A DNA stretch of 64,000 nucleotides from CAYNQN01 sp964530525. Lineage in GTDB: Bacteria; Actinomycetota; Acidimicrobiia; Acidimicrobiales; Acidimicrobilacustridaceae. The translations under genes were made by a program, and so were the position numbers. Of this stretch, positions 52,091-61,489 are shown one piece after another. Below the pieces are notes generated by a model. The model was not told the DNA's origin, searched no databases, and worked only from the letters and a program-made list of their open reading frames with translations. The first letter of the stretch is position 1. The number at the start of each line of letters is the position of its first letter. The stretch lies in assembly GCA_964530525.1 (NCBI GenBank), contig CAZHBH010000003.1, forward strand, positions 5,354 to 69,353, in the 5' to 3' direction.

Positions 52091-52687
52091 ATGGCCGAGG
52101 GCACGAGCCCGGACGTGGTGTGGCACCCAGGCTTGGTCGCCCGCGAGGCGCGCTGGTCGGCGAGCCAGCTCGGAGGAGCGACGGTGTGGTTCACGGGCCT
52201 GTCGGGGTCGGGCAAGTCCTCGGTGGCCGTCGCGGTGGAGGAGTCGCTCGTGCGATCGGGCAGGGCTGCCTACCTGTTGGACGGTGACAACCTACGGCAC
52301 GGTCTCAACGGCGACCTCGGCTTCGGTGCCGCCGACCGCGCCGAGAACGTCCGTCGCGCCTCGGAGGTCGCACGCCTGTTCGCGGACGCGGGGGTGGTCG
52401 CCCTGGTACCTCTGATCTCGCCCTACCGCGCAGACCGCGACAGGGCTCGCCAGGTTCATCGTGAGGCCGGGCTGAGGTTCTTGGAGGTCTACGTGGACAC
52501 CCCCGTGGACGAGTGCGAGCGTCGTGATCCCAAGGGTCTCTACGCCAAGGCCAGGGCGGGGGAGATCACCGGGTTCACGGGTGTGGATGACCCCTACGAG
52601 GCTCCCCTCGCACCCGAGTTGGTCCTCACGCCCTCCGACGGCGACCCCTACGAGCAGGCCCGCAAGGTCTTGGCGCTGCTCGGCTAG
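52091..52687 (+). CDS. cysC: Adenylylsulfate kinase
   Basis: 198-aa APS kinase that makes PAPS. Walker A FTGLSGSGKSS; LLDGDNLRHGLNGDLGF; RAENVRRASEVARLFADAG; the lid VDTPVDECERRDPKGLY. The extra N-terminal 25 residues (VWHPGLVAREARW) are typical. Last gene of cysDNC, followed by a strong hairpin. Confidence 0.96.
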   Translation: MAEGTSPDVVWHPGLVAREARWSASQLGGATVWFTGLSGSGKSSVAVAVEESLVRSGRAAYLLDGDNLRHGLNGDLGFGAADRAENVRRASEVARLFADAGVVALVPLISPYRADRDRARQVHREAGLRFLEVYVDTPVDECERRDPKGLYAKARAGEITGFTGVDDPYEAPLAPELVLTPSDGDPYEQARKVLALLG

Positions 52688-52744
52688 CAGCTCCTCGGCG
52701 GCGGCCAGACCGCAGCTGGTCCCGGTCTTCTGCTCGGGCGCGCT

Positions 52745-52771
52745 GCGGCCCCGGCCTAAGGCCGGGGCCGC
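52745..52771 (+). terminator. Terminator-like hairpin after cysC
   Basis: Perfect 12-bp GC arms GCGGCCCCGGCC/GGCCGGGGCCGC with loop TAA. It lies between convergent cysC and the Lys-rich gene and can end both transcripts. Confidence 0.65.
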
Positions 52772-52791
52772 AAGGTGACCATCTGGGGAGA

Positions 52792-53139
52792 TCAGCGCCG
52801 TCGCGCTGCTGCCTTCTTCTTGGTCGCCCGCTTCTTCGCGGGGGCCTTCTTGGCCGTGGCCTTCTTCTTGGCCGGAGCCTTCTTCTTGGTCGCCCGCTTC
52901 TTCGCCGTGGCCTTCTTCTTGGCCGGGCGCTTGGCAGTCGCCTTCTTCTTGGTCGCCCGCTTCTTCGCGGGGGCCTTCTTCGTGGTGCGCTTGGCAGTCA
53001 CCTTCTTCTTGGTGGTCCGCTTCTTCGCGGGAGCCTTCTTCGTGGTGCGCTTGGCTGCTGCCTTCTTCTTGGTGGCCCGCTTCTTGGCGGGCGCTTTCTT
53101 GGCCGCCTTCTTGGTGGCGGCTCGCTTTACAGGTGTCAC
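52792..53139 (-). CDS. Lys/Ala-rich histone H1-like DNA-binding protein
   Basis: 115-aa low-complexity protein built of tandem units like ATKKKAPAKK and RTTKKAPAKK (about ten), with Lys, Ala, Thr and Pro almost only. It resembles the C-terminal tail of actinobacterial HupB or eukaryotic H1, without a folded HU domain. It is likely nucleoid-associated. The GTG at 53139 has AGGAGG eight bases upstream; an earlier TTG in frame has no ribosome site. Confidence 0.8.
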   Translation of the reverse strand: MTPVKRAATKKAAKKAPAKKRATKKKAAAKRTTKKAPAKKRTTKKKVTAKRTTKKAPAKKRATKKKATAKRPAKKKATAKKRATKKKAPAKKKATAKKAPAKKRATKKKAAARRR

Positions 53140-53346
53140 CGGGCGCCTCCTCGGCGTGTTGGTTGTTAGCAAAGTTGTAGCAAGTGTTGGAGGCCAAGTG
53201 TGGGCTTTCGACGCGCGCGAGGTGCGTCCCTCTCGCGTCCACGTTGCATGGGTGTGCTCGCGCGCCCATTGGGTGATACCTGACGAGCACGTACGCGAAG
53301 CATCGCAACGGGGTGCGCGCGGACGAGCTCGATCCGTGAGGGCCGA

Positions 53347-56300
53347 CTAGGTCGGGATGTCTGCGAAGGCCTTTGCGAGGATCTCGCGCTGCTCCTGGTG
53401 GTGCACAGCGTGCACTCCTGTGGCCGGACTGCTCGATTCGGGGCGTGACACGCGCATGATCTGATGCGTGTCCTCGTGCGCCTCGTAGAAGCGGCCCTTG
53501 ACGAAGTTCCAGGAGCCCATGTTCTCCGGCTCTTCCTGGAGCCAGACGATCTGGCGGGCGTTGGGGTAGCGCTCGAGGACCTCTGCCACTCGGGCCGCGG
53601 GCCACGGGAACAGCTGCTCCACACGGACGATCGCCGCAGGGGTGCCCGACTCGTCGCGAGCGGCCATGGCTTCGTAGGCCACCTTCCCGGAGGTGAAGAC
53701 GACCCTGCGGACGGAGCCGGGATCGTCGACACCCGGGTCGTCCAGGACCTCCTGGAACGACCCTTCGGTCAGCTCCGAGATGTGCGAGCGCGCCGAGCGT
53801 GCACGCAGCAGCGACTTGGGCGTGAAGACCACCAGCGGCTTGCGCACCTCGGAGCGCGCCTGACGCCGCAGGAGGTGGAAGTACTGGGCCGCGGTGGTGG
53901 GGTTGCAGCACCGGATGTTGTCGTTGGCCGCCAAGGTCAAGAAGCGCTCGATGCGCGCCGAGGAGTGCTCGGGACCCTGGCCCTCGTAGCCGTGCGGCAG
54001 GAGCATCACCAGGCCGGACCGCTGGTCCCACTTGTCCTCGGCTGTCACGACGAACTGGTCGATGATCACCTGGGCGCCGTTCATGAAGTCGCCGAACTGC
54101 GCCTCCCAGATCACCAGGGCGTCCTCGTTCTCCACCGAGTACCCGTACTCGAAGCCCAGCACGGCGAACTCCGAGAGGAGGGAGTCGTAGAGCCAGAACC
54201 GGGCGCCGTCCTGGGCGACCGAGCGCAGCGGCACGTGCTCCTCGCCGGTCTCGTAGCAGACGAGCACCGCGTGGCGGTGGGAGAACGTCCCCCGGCGGGT
54301 GTCCTCCCCCGATAGCCGCACAGATCGGCCCTCGTTCAGGAGGGTGCCGAAGGCGAGGGCTTCGCCGAGGGCCCAGTCGACCTCGCCCTGCTCCACGTAC
54401 ATCGCGTGTCGGGCATCGAACTGCCTGACGAGCTTCGGGTGAGTGGAGAAGCCCTCCGGCACGGTCTCCAGGGCTGCGAACACCTCGTCGAGGACCCCAC
54501 GGTCGACCGACGTCTCCACCGCGGGGGCGGCGTGCGCCTTGGAACGCGGCTTGTAGTCGGAGGGTTCGGGTGGGGTGTGCGAGCGCGTCTCGTCGAGGGC
54601 GCCCTGGAGGCGGCGTCCGAAGTCGTCGAGAGCCGCCTCGGCCTCCTCCAGGGAGATGTCGCCGCGCTTCACGAGGGCCTCGGTGTAGAGCTTGCGGACA
54701 GAGCGCTTGGCCTCGATCCGCTTGTACATGATGGGCTGCGTGTAGCTGGGGTCGTCCGCCTCGTTGTGGCCCTGCCGGCGGTAGCAGAGCATGTCGATCA
54801 CCACGTCGCGGTGGAAGGCCTGGCGGTACGCGAACGCGAGCCGCGCCACCTGCGTGCACGCCTCCGGGTCGTCGCCGTTCACGTGGAGGATGGGAGCCTG
54901 GACCATCTTGGCCACGTCGGTCGCGTACTCCGACGAGCGGGCTGCAGCGGGTGGTGTGGTGAAGCCCAGTTGGTTGTTGATGATCAGGTGGATCGTCCCA
55001 CCCACGCGGTAGCCCCTCACCTGGCTGAGGTTCAGCGTCTCGGCCACCACGCCTTGACCCGCGAACGCGGCGTCTCCGTGGATGAGCAGGGGGAGCACCG
55101 CGTAGTTCCCCGGGGGCTCGATGAGGTCCATCTTCGCCCGAGCCATGCCGACGACGACCGGGTCGACCGCCTCCAGGTGGGAGGGGTTGGCCGCCAGGCC
55201 GACGGGGATCACGTTGCCCTTGGGGCTCACGAACTTGCCGCTCTGGCCCAGGTGGTACTTGACGTCCCCCGATCCTTGGATCGAGTCGGGGTCGATGTTG
55301 CCCTCGAACTCGCTGAAGAGCTGCTGGTAGCTCTTGCCCACGATGTTCACGAGGACGTTCAGGCGACCCCTGTGCGCCATCCCCATCATGACCGAGTCCA
55401 TGTGGCTGTCGGCCGCCTCGCTGAGGATGGCGTCGAGCAAGGGGATGGCCGACTCTGCCCCGTCTATGCCGAAGCGCTTCTGCCCCACGTACTTGGTGTT
55501 GAGGAACCTCTCCAGGGCCTCGGCGGCGTTCAGGCGCTCGAGGATGTGGCGCTTCTCGGCGGTGGTCAGCTCGAACGAGGCGCCCTCCACCTGCTCTTGG
55601 ATCCAGCGCTTCTGAGCGGGCTCCGAGATGTGCATGTACTCGATGCCGATCGATCGGCAGTAGGCGTCACGCAGGAGGTGCAGCAGATCGCCGAGGCGCA
55701 TGGTCTCGCGCCCGGCGATGCCACCCGTGAGGAACTCTCGGTCAAGGTCCCAGATGGTCAACCCGTAGGTGGCGGGATCGAGCTCGGGATGCATCACCGG
55801 CTCTTCGGCCGAGAGCGGGTCGAGGTCGGCGATCAGGTGGCCTCGCACCCGGTGCATGTTCACGAGGGCCTGCACCTTGAGCTGCTTGCGCAGCATCGCA
55901 GAGTCGTGCTCGGCGGGGTTCACGTCCCGGCGCCAGCGCACCGCCTCGTAGGGAACGCCCAGGTCTCGGAAGATGCGCTCGTAGAAGTCGTGCGCGCCGA
56001 GGAGGAGCTCGTGGACGCGCTGGAGGAACAGCCCCGACTCCGCACCCTGGATGATGCGGTGGTCGTAGGTGGAGCTGATCGTCATCACCTTCGAGACGCC
56101 GAGGTCGGCGAGCTTTCCGGGGTCGGCCCCCTGGTACTCGGCAGGGAAGTCGAGTGCTCCAACCCCGACGATCGTGCCCTGGCCCACCATCAGGCGGGGC
56201 ACCGACTGGGTGGTCCCTATCGTTCCGGGGTTCGTGAGCGTCACCGTGACGCCGCTGAAGTCGTCGGGGCTGAGCTGGTTGTTGCGCACCTTGCGGATCA

Positions 56301-56958
56301 GGTCCTGGTACGCACGCCAGTAGGCGTCGAAGCCGAGCGTGTCCGCCTGGCGGATGCACGGCACCAGGAGCGTCCGGCTGCCGTCCGACTTCTCCACGTC
56401 GACAGCGAGGCCGAGCCCCACGTGCTCGTGGCGGACCACCCTGGGCTTGCCGTCGGATCCGGGGACGAAGGCCGAGCTCATCACCGGGACGCCGTCCGCG
56501 ATCGCGCGCACGACGGCGTAGCCGATGATGTGGGTGAAGCTCACCTTCCCCTGCTGCTTGCGCTCCAGGTAGTCGTTGATGATGGAGCGGTTGACCTCGA
56601 GCAGCTTCGCCGGGACGTCGCGGTAGCTGGTCGCCGTCGGGACGGTGAGGCTGGTCTCCATGTTCGCCACCACGCGGGCAGCGGCTCCTCGCAACGGCTC
56701 ACCGACCTCTTCGACCTCTCCGGCGCCGCCGCCGGGGGCCTCGCCTCCCGGACCCGCCGAAGTCCCCGCGGGGCGGTCGGCCGCCGGTTCCGCTGGTTGG
56801 GGGGCGGGCCCCGGTTCGGCCGAAGGGCGATAGTCCTTGAAGAACTCCTGCCAGCTCTCGCTCACCGATGACGGATCGTCGAGGTACTGGTGGTACATCT
56901 CGTCGACCAACCAGGCGTTGGGACCGGCGAAGGAGGAGGGGGGAATACCGTCAGTCAC
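53347..56958 (-). CDS. kgd: Multifunctional 2-oxoglutarate dehydrogenase E1/E2-type subunit
   Basis: 1203-aa TCA-cycle enzyme. Residues 1-35 are the E1 N-terminal helix (AWLVDEMYHQYLDDPSSVS), then a Pro/Ala linker. Residues about 95-330 are an E2-like acyltransferase core ending in STYDHRIIQGAESG, with no lipoyl domain. Residues about 380-1200 are the thiamine-diphosphate E1 (MGMAHRGRLNVLVN, LLIHGDAAFAGQGVV, RRQGHNEADDPSYTQP). This fusion is an actinobacterial trait. The GTG at 56958 fits; the frame is open upstream without similarity. Confidence 0.96.
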   Translation of the reverse strand: MTDGIPPSSFAGPNAWLVDEMYHQYLDDPSSVSESWQEFFKDYRPSAEPGPAPQPAEPAADRPAGTSAGPGGEAPGGGAGEVEEVGEPLRGAAARVVANMETSLTVPTATSYRDVPAKLLEVNRSIINDYLERKQQGKVSFTHIIGYAVVRAIADGVPVMSSAFVPGSDGKPRVVRHEHVGLGLAVDVEKSDGSRTLLVPCIRQADTLGFDAYWRAYQDLIRKVRNNQLSPDDFSGVTVTLTNPGTIGTTQSVPRLMVGQGTIVGVGALDFPAEYQGADPGKLADLGVSKVMTISSTYDHRIIQGAESGLFLQRVHELLLGAHDFYERIFRDLGVPYEAVRWRRDVNPAEHDSAMLRKQLKVQALVNMHRVRGHLIADLDPLSAEEPVMHPELDPATYGLTIWDLDREFLTGGIAGRETMRLGDLLHLLRDAYCRSIGIEYMHISEPAQKRWIQEQVEGASFELTTAEKRHILERLNAAEALERFLNTKYVGQKRFGIDGAESAIPLLDAILSEAADSHMDSVMMGMAHRGRLNVLVNIVGKSYQQLFSEFEGNIDPDSIQGSGDVKYHLGQSGKFVSPKGNVIPVGLAANPSHLEAVDPVVVGMARAKMDLIEPPGNYAVLPLLIHGDAAFAGQGVVAETLNLSQVRGYRVGGTIHLIINNQLGFTTPPAAARSSEYATDVAKMVQAPILHVNGDDPEACTQVARLAFAYRQAFHRDVVIDMLCYRRQGHNEADDPSYTQPIMYKRIEAKRSVRKLYTEALVKRGDISLEEAEAALDDFGRRLQGALDETRSHTPPEPSDYKPRSKAHAAPAVETSVDRGVLDEVFAALETVPEGFSTHPKLVRQFDARHAMYVEQGEVDWALGEALAFGTLLNEGRSVRLSGEDTRRGTFSHRHAVLVCYETGEEHVPLRSVAQDGARFWLYDSLLSEFAVLGFEYGYSVENEDALVIWEAQFGDFMNGAQVIIDQFVVTAEDKWDQRSGLVMLLPHGYEGQGPEHSSARIERFLTLAANDNIRCCNPTTAAQYFHLLRRQARSEVRKPLVVFTPKSLLRARSARSHISELTEGSFQEVLDDPGVDDPGSVRRVVFTSGKVAYEAMAARDESGTPAAIVRVEQLFPWPAARVAEVLERYPNARQIVWLQEEPENMGSWNFVKGRFYEAHEDTHQIMRVSRPESSSPATGVHAVHHQEQREILAKAFADIPT

Positions 56959-57064
56959 ACCCCCGAGCCTACCGGTCGGCCATGTGTGGGATTCCCCCCC
57001 TCGGTGACTCCATCGCCTGGCGCGGAGGGCGATGGGGCAGAGGGGAGTTCCGTAGAGTGTCCCG

Positions 57065-57838
57065 ATGCGGCTGGCCACCTGGAACGTCAACTCACTGAAC
57101 GCACGCCTAGAGCGGGTGGAGGAGTGGTTGACGGCCGTGGAGCCCGACATCGTCTGCCTTCAAGAGACGAAGCTCGCCGACTCGGCCTTCCCGCTGCTCA
57201 CCTTCCAGGCCCTGGGCTACGAGGCGGCTCACGTCGGGCAGGGTCGCTGGAACGGCGTGGCGATACTCAGCCGCGTGGGTCTCGACGACGTGGTCCCCGG
57301 CTTCGACGACACCGACGAGCCAGATCCCGAGGCTCGGCTCCTGTGGGCCACCTGCGGCGGGCTGAGGGTGGCGTCCGTCTACGTACCCAACGGTCGAGAG
57401 GTGGGCTGCGACCACTACCGCTACAAGCTCGAGTTCCTCGACCGGCTTCGCAGGTCGGTAGCCCGAGCTGCCTCCCCATCCGATCCCCTCGTGATCGCAG
57501 GCGACTTCAACGTGGCGCCCGACGACGTAGACGTCTGGGATCCCGACGTCTTCGAGGGCTCTACCCACGTCAGCCCGCCCGAGCGCGAGCAGGTGGAGCG
57601 ACTGCTGGAGTGGGGGATGGTCGACGTCTTCCGGCTGCACCACGAGGTGGGCGGGCTCTTCTCCTGGTGGGACTACCGCTCCGGTAACTTCCACAAGGGC
57701 AAGGGCATGCGCATCGACCTGGTGCTGGCCACGGCTCCCGTAGCGGCTCGGGTGCGCACCGCGCTCATCGACCGCAACGCCCGCAAGGGCAAGTCGCCGT
57801 CTGACCACGCACCGGTGATCGTCGACCTCCACCCCTAG
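57065..57838 (+). CDS. xth: Exodeoxyribonuclease III
   Basis: 257-aa AP endonuclease/3' exonuclease of base-excision repair. Catalytic set seen: ATWNVNSL (Asn), CLQETKL (metal Glu), VASVYVPNG (Tyr), IAGDFNVAPDD (Asp/Asn) and the C-terminal SPSDHAPVIVDL (His). Divergent from kgd. Codon use is as in the backbone. Confidence 0.94.
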   Translation: MRLATWNVNSLNARLERVEEWLTAVEPDIVCLQETKLADSAFPLLTFQALGYEAAHVGQGRWNGVAILSRVGLDDVVPGFDDTDEPDPEARLLWATCGGLRVASVYVPNGREVGCDHYRYKLEFLDRLRRSVARAASPSDPLVIAGDFNVAPDDVDVWDPDVFEGSTHVSPPEREQVERLLEWGMVDVFRLHHEVGGLFSWWDYRSGNFHKGKGMRIDLVLATAPVAARVRTALIDRNARKGKSPSDHAPVIVDLHP

Positions 57839-57944
57839 GCCGATCCTGCGACCGAGGGAAGACGGCCAGGACTCGCAGCCCCGGGTCGCCCACCGTTGCG
57901 CCTGGATCTGTGTGCATGGGGCCCATCTGGGCAACGATGGGGGG

Positions 57945-58736
57945 ATGAGCGTGAAAGACGGCTTCGCTGCAGCCCAACCCGACCCGAGCCTGGTGCGCAA
58001 CGCGCTGTTCGCTCGCTGGCAGGAGCCCAACGAGGAGGAGCTGTCGCCTCGCCGCATGGAGATGCGTCGTCTCACCGACTCGATGCGCACCATCATCGAA
58101 CGCCTGGTGGCAACGGATGCACCGCAGGAGATGATCTCGGAGGCAGCAGACGAGCTCGCCCGTGTGGCCCTTGGCTTCGACAGCTTCGCCCCGTCCAAGC
58201 GCTACGAGGGCTTCGCGGAGGTCACTCTGGGGGGAGGGGATCCCCACGCCCTGTTCGAGCACAGCCCCTTCGTGGGACGGGCCAACCCGCTGGCGCCTCC
58301 GATAAGGCTCCGAGAGGTGGACGGGTCGGTCCACGCCGAGGTCACCTTCGGATCGGCCTACGAGGGGCCACCGGGCTGCGTCCACGGTGGCTACGTCGCC
58401 GGAGCCTTCGACGAGGTGCTGGGAGCCACCCAGACCCTCACGGGGCGCCCGGGCATGACCGGGACCCTCACGGTCAAGTACCGCAACCCCACGCCGCTGC
58501 ACCGGGAGGTGCGGTTCGTCGGCGAGCTCGTGAAGATCGAGGGCAGGCGCATCCACACCCAGGGACGCCTGTACTTCAACGACGTCCTGTGTGCTGAGGC
58601 CGAGGGCATCTTCGTGTCCATCGACGTCGGAAAGTTCGTAGCGCTCAAGGCCCAGCGCGAGGCGGCCGAGAGGGCTCGCCGCGGCGAGGAAGAGCCAGAC
58701 GAGGGATCCGACCTGACCGGCGACGCCTCGGTGTAG
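57945..58736 (+). CDS. PaaI-type hotdog thioesterase
   Basis: 263-aa protein. The C-terminal hotdog domain (residues about 125-230) has GSAYEGPPGCVHGGYVAGAFD with the PaaI-like HGG, and GTLTVKYRNPTPLHREVRFVG. The N-terminal 100 residues are helical and unassigned. It would hydrolyse an acyl-CoA; the substrate is unknown. ATG at 57945 after GGGG; an in-frame ATG 11 codons upstream is possible. It is convergent with the helicase gene. Confidence 0.83.
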   Translation: MSVKDGFAAAQPDPSLVRNALFARWQEPNEEELSPRRMEMRRLTDSMRTIIERLVATDAPQEMISEAADELARVALGFDSFAPSKRYEGFAEVTLGGGDPHALFEHSPFVGRANPLAPPIRLREVDGSVHAEVTFGSAYEGPPGCVHGGYVAGAFDEVLGATQTLTGRPGMTGTLTVKYRNPTPLHREVRFVGELVKIEGRRIHTQGRLYFNDVLCAEAEGIFVSIDVGKFVALKAQREAAERARRGEEEPDEGSDLTGDASV

Positions 58737-58743
58737 CTCCTCG

Positions 58744-60315
58744 TCAGCTGCGAGCGGATGCCCGGCTCGCCTCCAGCTGCCGGCGAAGGCGGGTTAGCTC
58801 GGCGGGCTTTCCTCGGGTCCCGGGACCTCCCGTCTTCGACTGGAGGTGGTCGAGGAACATGGAGGGCTCCCGTGCCACGGTCCTTCCGGAGAAGGTCCGC
58901 TGCTCGGCCCAGGTGCAGTGCAACTCGTCGCGCGCCCGGGTGAGGGCGACGTAGAGGAGGCGGCGCTCCTCTGCCAGAGCGGCCGGCGTGCGGGCGTGCC
59001 CGATGGGCACCAGGCCCTGCTCGAGGCCTGCCACGTGGACCACTGGCCACTCCAGACCCTTGGCAGCGTGGAAGGTCACCACCTCGACGGCATCACCGGG
59101 TCCGCCTGGACCTCCACGGCCCTCGATCGAGGTGACGGAGAAGCCCCTCCCGGCGTCGGCGCTCCCTCCCGGGTCGAGCGGGCCGGAGCGATGCTCGACG
59201 CGAAGGCGGTGGGGGATGGACGCCTTCGCGAGCGCCTCGGCGATGAGGTTGGCCTGAGCGTGGGTGCGCACGAGGACGGCTTGTGCCGACCACCGTCCCA
59301 GATCGCCGTGGCGGTCGCGTGCGGCCCGTGCGACCGCCGCCGCCTCGGCGAGGTCGTCGGGCGCTTGTCGGAGGGTGGGCTCCGGGCCCCCCGAGCGGTT
59401 GGAGCGCAGGCCTTGGCGGCCGCCGATCACGCGGTTGGCCGCAGAGAGGATCTCAGGCGTCGACCGGTAGTTGTCGGAGAGGCGCACCACCTCGGCTCCG
59501 GAGCCGTCGGAGGCCAGAGCATCCAGGTACGAGGCGTCTGCGCCGTTCCAGCTGTAGATCGCCTGTCGCGGATCGCCCACCACGCACAGGTCGGCCCTGT
59601 CGCCGAGCCACGCCTGCAGCAGCCTGTACTGGGCTGCGTTCACGTCTTGGAACTCGTCGACGAAGAAGTGTCGGAAGCGCCAACGCTGGGTCGTGGCCAG
59701 CTCGCGATCTTGCCGGATGGCCTCGTCGCAGAGGCGCAGCAGGTCGTCGAAGTCGACCACGTTGCGCCGTGCCTTCTGCTCCTCGTATCGGGAGTAGAGG
59801 TCGGCCACCACCGACCCGTCCACGGGAGGTCGACGGCCCGCGCGGGCGGCCTCTTGCACGTAGGCGTCTGGGCTGACGAGCCGTGCCTTGGCCCACTCGA
59901 TCTCGGCGGCGATCTCGAACGGAGAGGTCGCTCGAGCCAGCTCCTCGGACATCAGCCGGGCGACGAAGCCCGCCTTGCGGTCGAGGAGCGTGGGGGGCCT
60001 CGTGCCCCTGTCGGCCCAGAGGGTCCGAAGCTGCGCGTACGCGACCGAGTGGAAGGTGCCCGCCGTGACCGCCTTGCGAAGGCCCAGTCCTGCGACGCGC
60101 TCGTTGAGCTCGTCGGCGGCCTTGCGGGTGAAGGTGAGCGCCATCACGTGGTTCGGCTCCAAGGTGCCTGTGGCGGCCCTCCACGCGATGCGCCTGGTCA
60201 GCACGCGGGTCTTACCCGAGCCGGCGCCGGCGAGCACGCACAGAGGTTGCGCTTCGCTGGTGACCGCCCGGCGCTGGTCGTCGTTGAGCCCCTCGAGGAG
60301 CTGGTCGGGTTCCAC
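58744..60315 (-). CDS. UvrD/PcrA-type (UvrD2-like) ATP-dependent DNA helicase
   Basis: 523-aa SF1A helicase. Motifs: I LAGAGSGKT, Ia LTFTRKAADEL, II VDEFQDVNAAQY, III VGDPRQAIYSWNGAD, IV RLSDNYRST, V VEVVTFHAAKGLEW, VI LLYVALTRARDEL. It is shorter than UvrD1 (about 780 aa) or UvrD2 with HRDC (about 700 aa): it has the core plus a short tail, so I call it UvrD2-like. ATG start. Its only neighbours are repair- or envelope-type genes. Confidence 0.9.
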   Translation of the reverse strand: MEPDQLLEGLNDDQRRAVTSEAQPLCVLAGAGSGKTRVLTRRIAWRAATGTLEPNHVMALTFTRKAADELNERVAGLGLRKAVTAGTFHSVAYAQLRTLWADRGTRPPTLLDRKAGFVARLMSEELARATSPFEIAAEIEWAKARLVSPDAYVQEAARAGRRPPVDGSVVADLYSRYEEQKARRNVVDFDDLLRLCDEAIRQDRELATTQRWRFRHFFVDEFQDVNAAQYRLLQAWLGDRADLCVVGDPRQAIYSWNGADASYLDALASDGSGAEVVRLSDNYRSTPEILSAANRVIGGRQGLRSNRSGGPEPTLRQAPDDLAEAAAVARAARDRHGDLGRWSAQAVLVRTHAQANLIAEALAKASIPHRLRVEHRSGPLDPGGSADAGRGFSVTSIEGRGGPGGPGDAVEVVTFHAAKGLEWPVVHVAGLEQGLVPIGHARTPAALAEERRLLYVALTRARDELHCTWAEQRTFSGRTVAREPSMFLDHLQSKTGGPGTRGKPAELTRLRRQLEASRASARS

Positions 60316-60376
60316 GAGGCGACCTTACAGACGACCTGAGACGCGCTCGGCCATCTCCCGGCGACCGGGGTCCCCG

Positions 60377-60721
60377 CTACGCCCAGCCCAGCTCTTGCAG
60401 GCGGTCGTCGTCGATGCCGAAGTGGTGGCCAACCTCGTGTATCACCGTCACCCTCACCTGGTGGACCACGTCGGCCTCGTTCGAGCACAGCTCGAGGATC
60501 GGCCGGCGGAAGATCGTGATCCTGTCGGGCATCACCGCGCCCATGCCGTAGTCGAGGCGCTCGGTTAGCGGAACGCCCTCGTAGAGGCCGAGGAGGCCTT
60601 CGTGGTCGTCCTCCCGCACGGTCACCACCACGTTGTCCATGTGCCGCGCCAGCTCGTCGGGGATCGTGTCCAGGGCCTCACCCACCAGCTGCTCGAAGCG
60701 CTCCTCGCTCACGTCGACCAT
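60377..60721 (-). CDS. Minimal zincin metalloprotease-like protein (DUF1025/MMP family)
   Basis: 114-aa protein with HEVGHHFGIDDDRL near the C-terminus, the HExxH-xx-G-x-D zinc motif of the minimal metallopeptidase family. It is preceded by RITIFRRPILELC. Whether it is active is not known. The ATG at 60721 is the only start with the family's MVDVSEERFEQLV. Divergent from the PH-domain gene, 70 bp. Confidence 0.88.
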   Translation of the reverse strand: MVDVSEERFEQLVGEALDTIPDELARHMDNVVVTVREDDHEGLLGLYEGVPLTERLDYGMGAVMPDRITIFRRPILELCSNEADVVHQVRVTVIHEVGHHFGIDDDRLQELGWA

Positions 60722-60791
60722 GCCCTCGCAACCTAGACCGTGGCGTCGGCAACCTCGTACGAGGGTCGGGATCGGCGTATGGTTCCGGACC

Positions 60792-61442
60792 GTGGGATAC
60801 CCGAAGGAGAACCTGCACGGATCCGAGGACCTGGTCCTCGATCTGCACCCCCACTGGTGGACGATCACACCCTCCATCCTCACGCTCGTCCTCTCCTTGG
60901 CCTTCGGGCTGCTGGCGCTGGTGAACGACTGGCACCGTGGGTTGAAGGTCGCTGCGGCGATCCTCATCGTGGTCTGCCTCGTGTGGTTCCTCGTGCGCTA
61001 CCTGCAGCTCATCACCACCGACTTCGTGCTCACCACCGACCGCGTGATCTACCGCTCGGGCGTGTTCGCGAAGCGGGGGGTGGAGATCCCGCTCGAGTCC
61101 ATCAACGCCATCCACTTCGCGCAGAAGATCTGGGAGAGGGCTCTGGGCCTCGGCGACCTGCGGGTCGACTCGGCCAGCATCGAGGGCGTCTCGGAGTTCG
61201 AGAACATCCGCCACCCGAACAAGGTCCAGAACGAGATCTACATCCAGAAGGAGAGCAACGAGAACCGCAAGTTCGACCGGGTTGGCGAAGGCATCGCGAC
61301 GGCCGGCCACCTGCACGGGGGTGCAGCTCCCCAGCTACCCCTCCACGAGCAGCTCGAGCGCCTGGCCGACCTCCACGCCAGGGGAATACTCACCGACGCA
61401 GAGTTCCAGGCGAAGAAGACCGAGCTCCTCGGACGCATGTAG
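60792..61442 (+). CDS. Membrane protein with bacterial PH domain and SHOCT tail
   Basis: 216-aa protein. Two helices (residues about 25-65) are followed by a YdbT/bPH2-like domain (FVLTTDRVIYRSGVFAKRGVEIPLESINAI, DLRVDSASIEG). A linker leads to a C-terminal SHOCT motif (LERLADLHARGILTDAEFQAKK). Role unknown. GTG start at 60792. Confidence 0.85.
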   Translation: MGYPKENLHGSEDLVLDLHPHWWTITPSILTLVLSLAFGLLALVNDWHRGLKVAAAILIVVCLVWFLVRYLQLITTDFVLTTDRVIYRSGVFAKRGVEIPLESINAIHFAQKIWERALGLGDLRVDSASIEGVSEFENIRHPNKVQNEIYIQKESNENRKFDRVGEGIATAGHLHGGAAPQLPLHEQLERLADLHARGILTDAEFQAKKTELLGRM

Positions 61443-61489
61443 GAGCCGGCCGTACCGATCGCTCCGCCCTCCCCGCTCGGCCCTCCGGA

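Noticed and set aside
52800..53120. CRISPR-like or satellite repeat
   Set aside because: The repeats are coding (Lys-rich protein), contiguous and imperfect, without spacers.
52292..56871. Very long open frames antisense or out of frame to the Lys-rich gene and kgd
   Set aside because: They oppose well-supported genes with full motif sets and show no domain.
58744..60315. GajB-like partner or phage helicase
   Set aside because: Backbone composition and neighbours, and the UvrD-type motif set; a housekeeping UvrD2-like helicase is the simpler reading.
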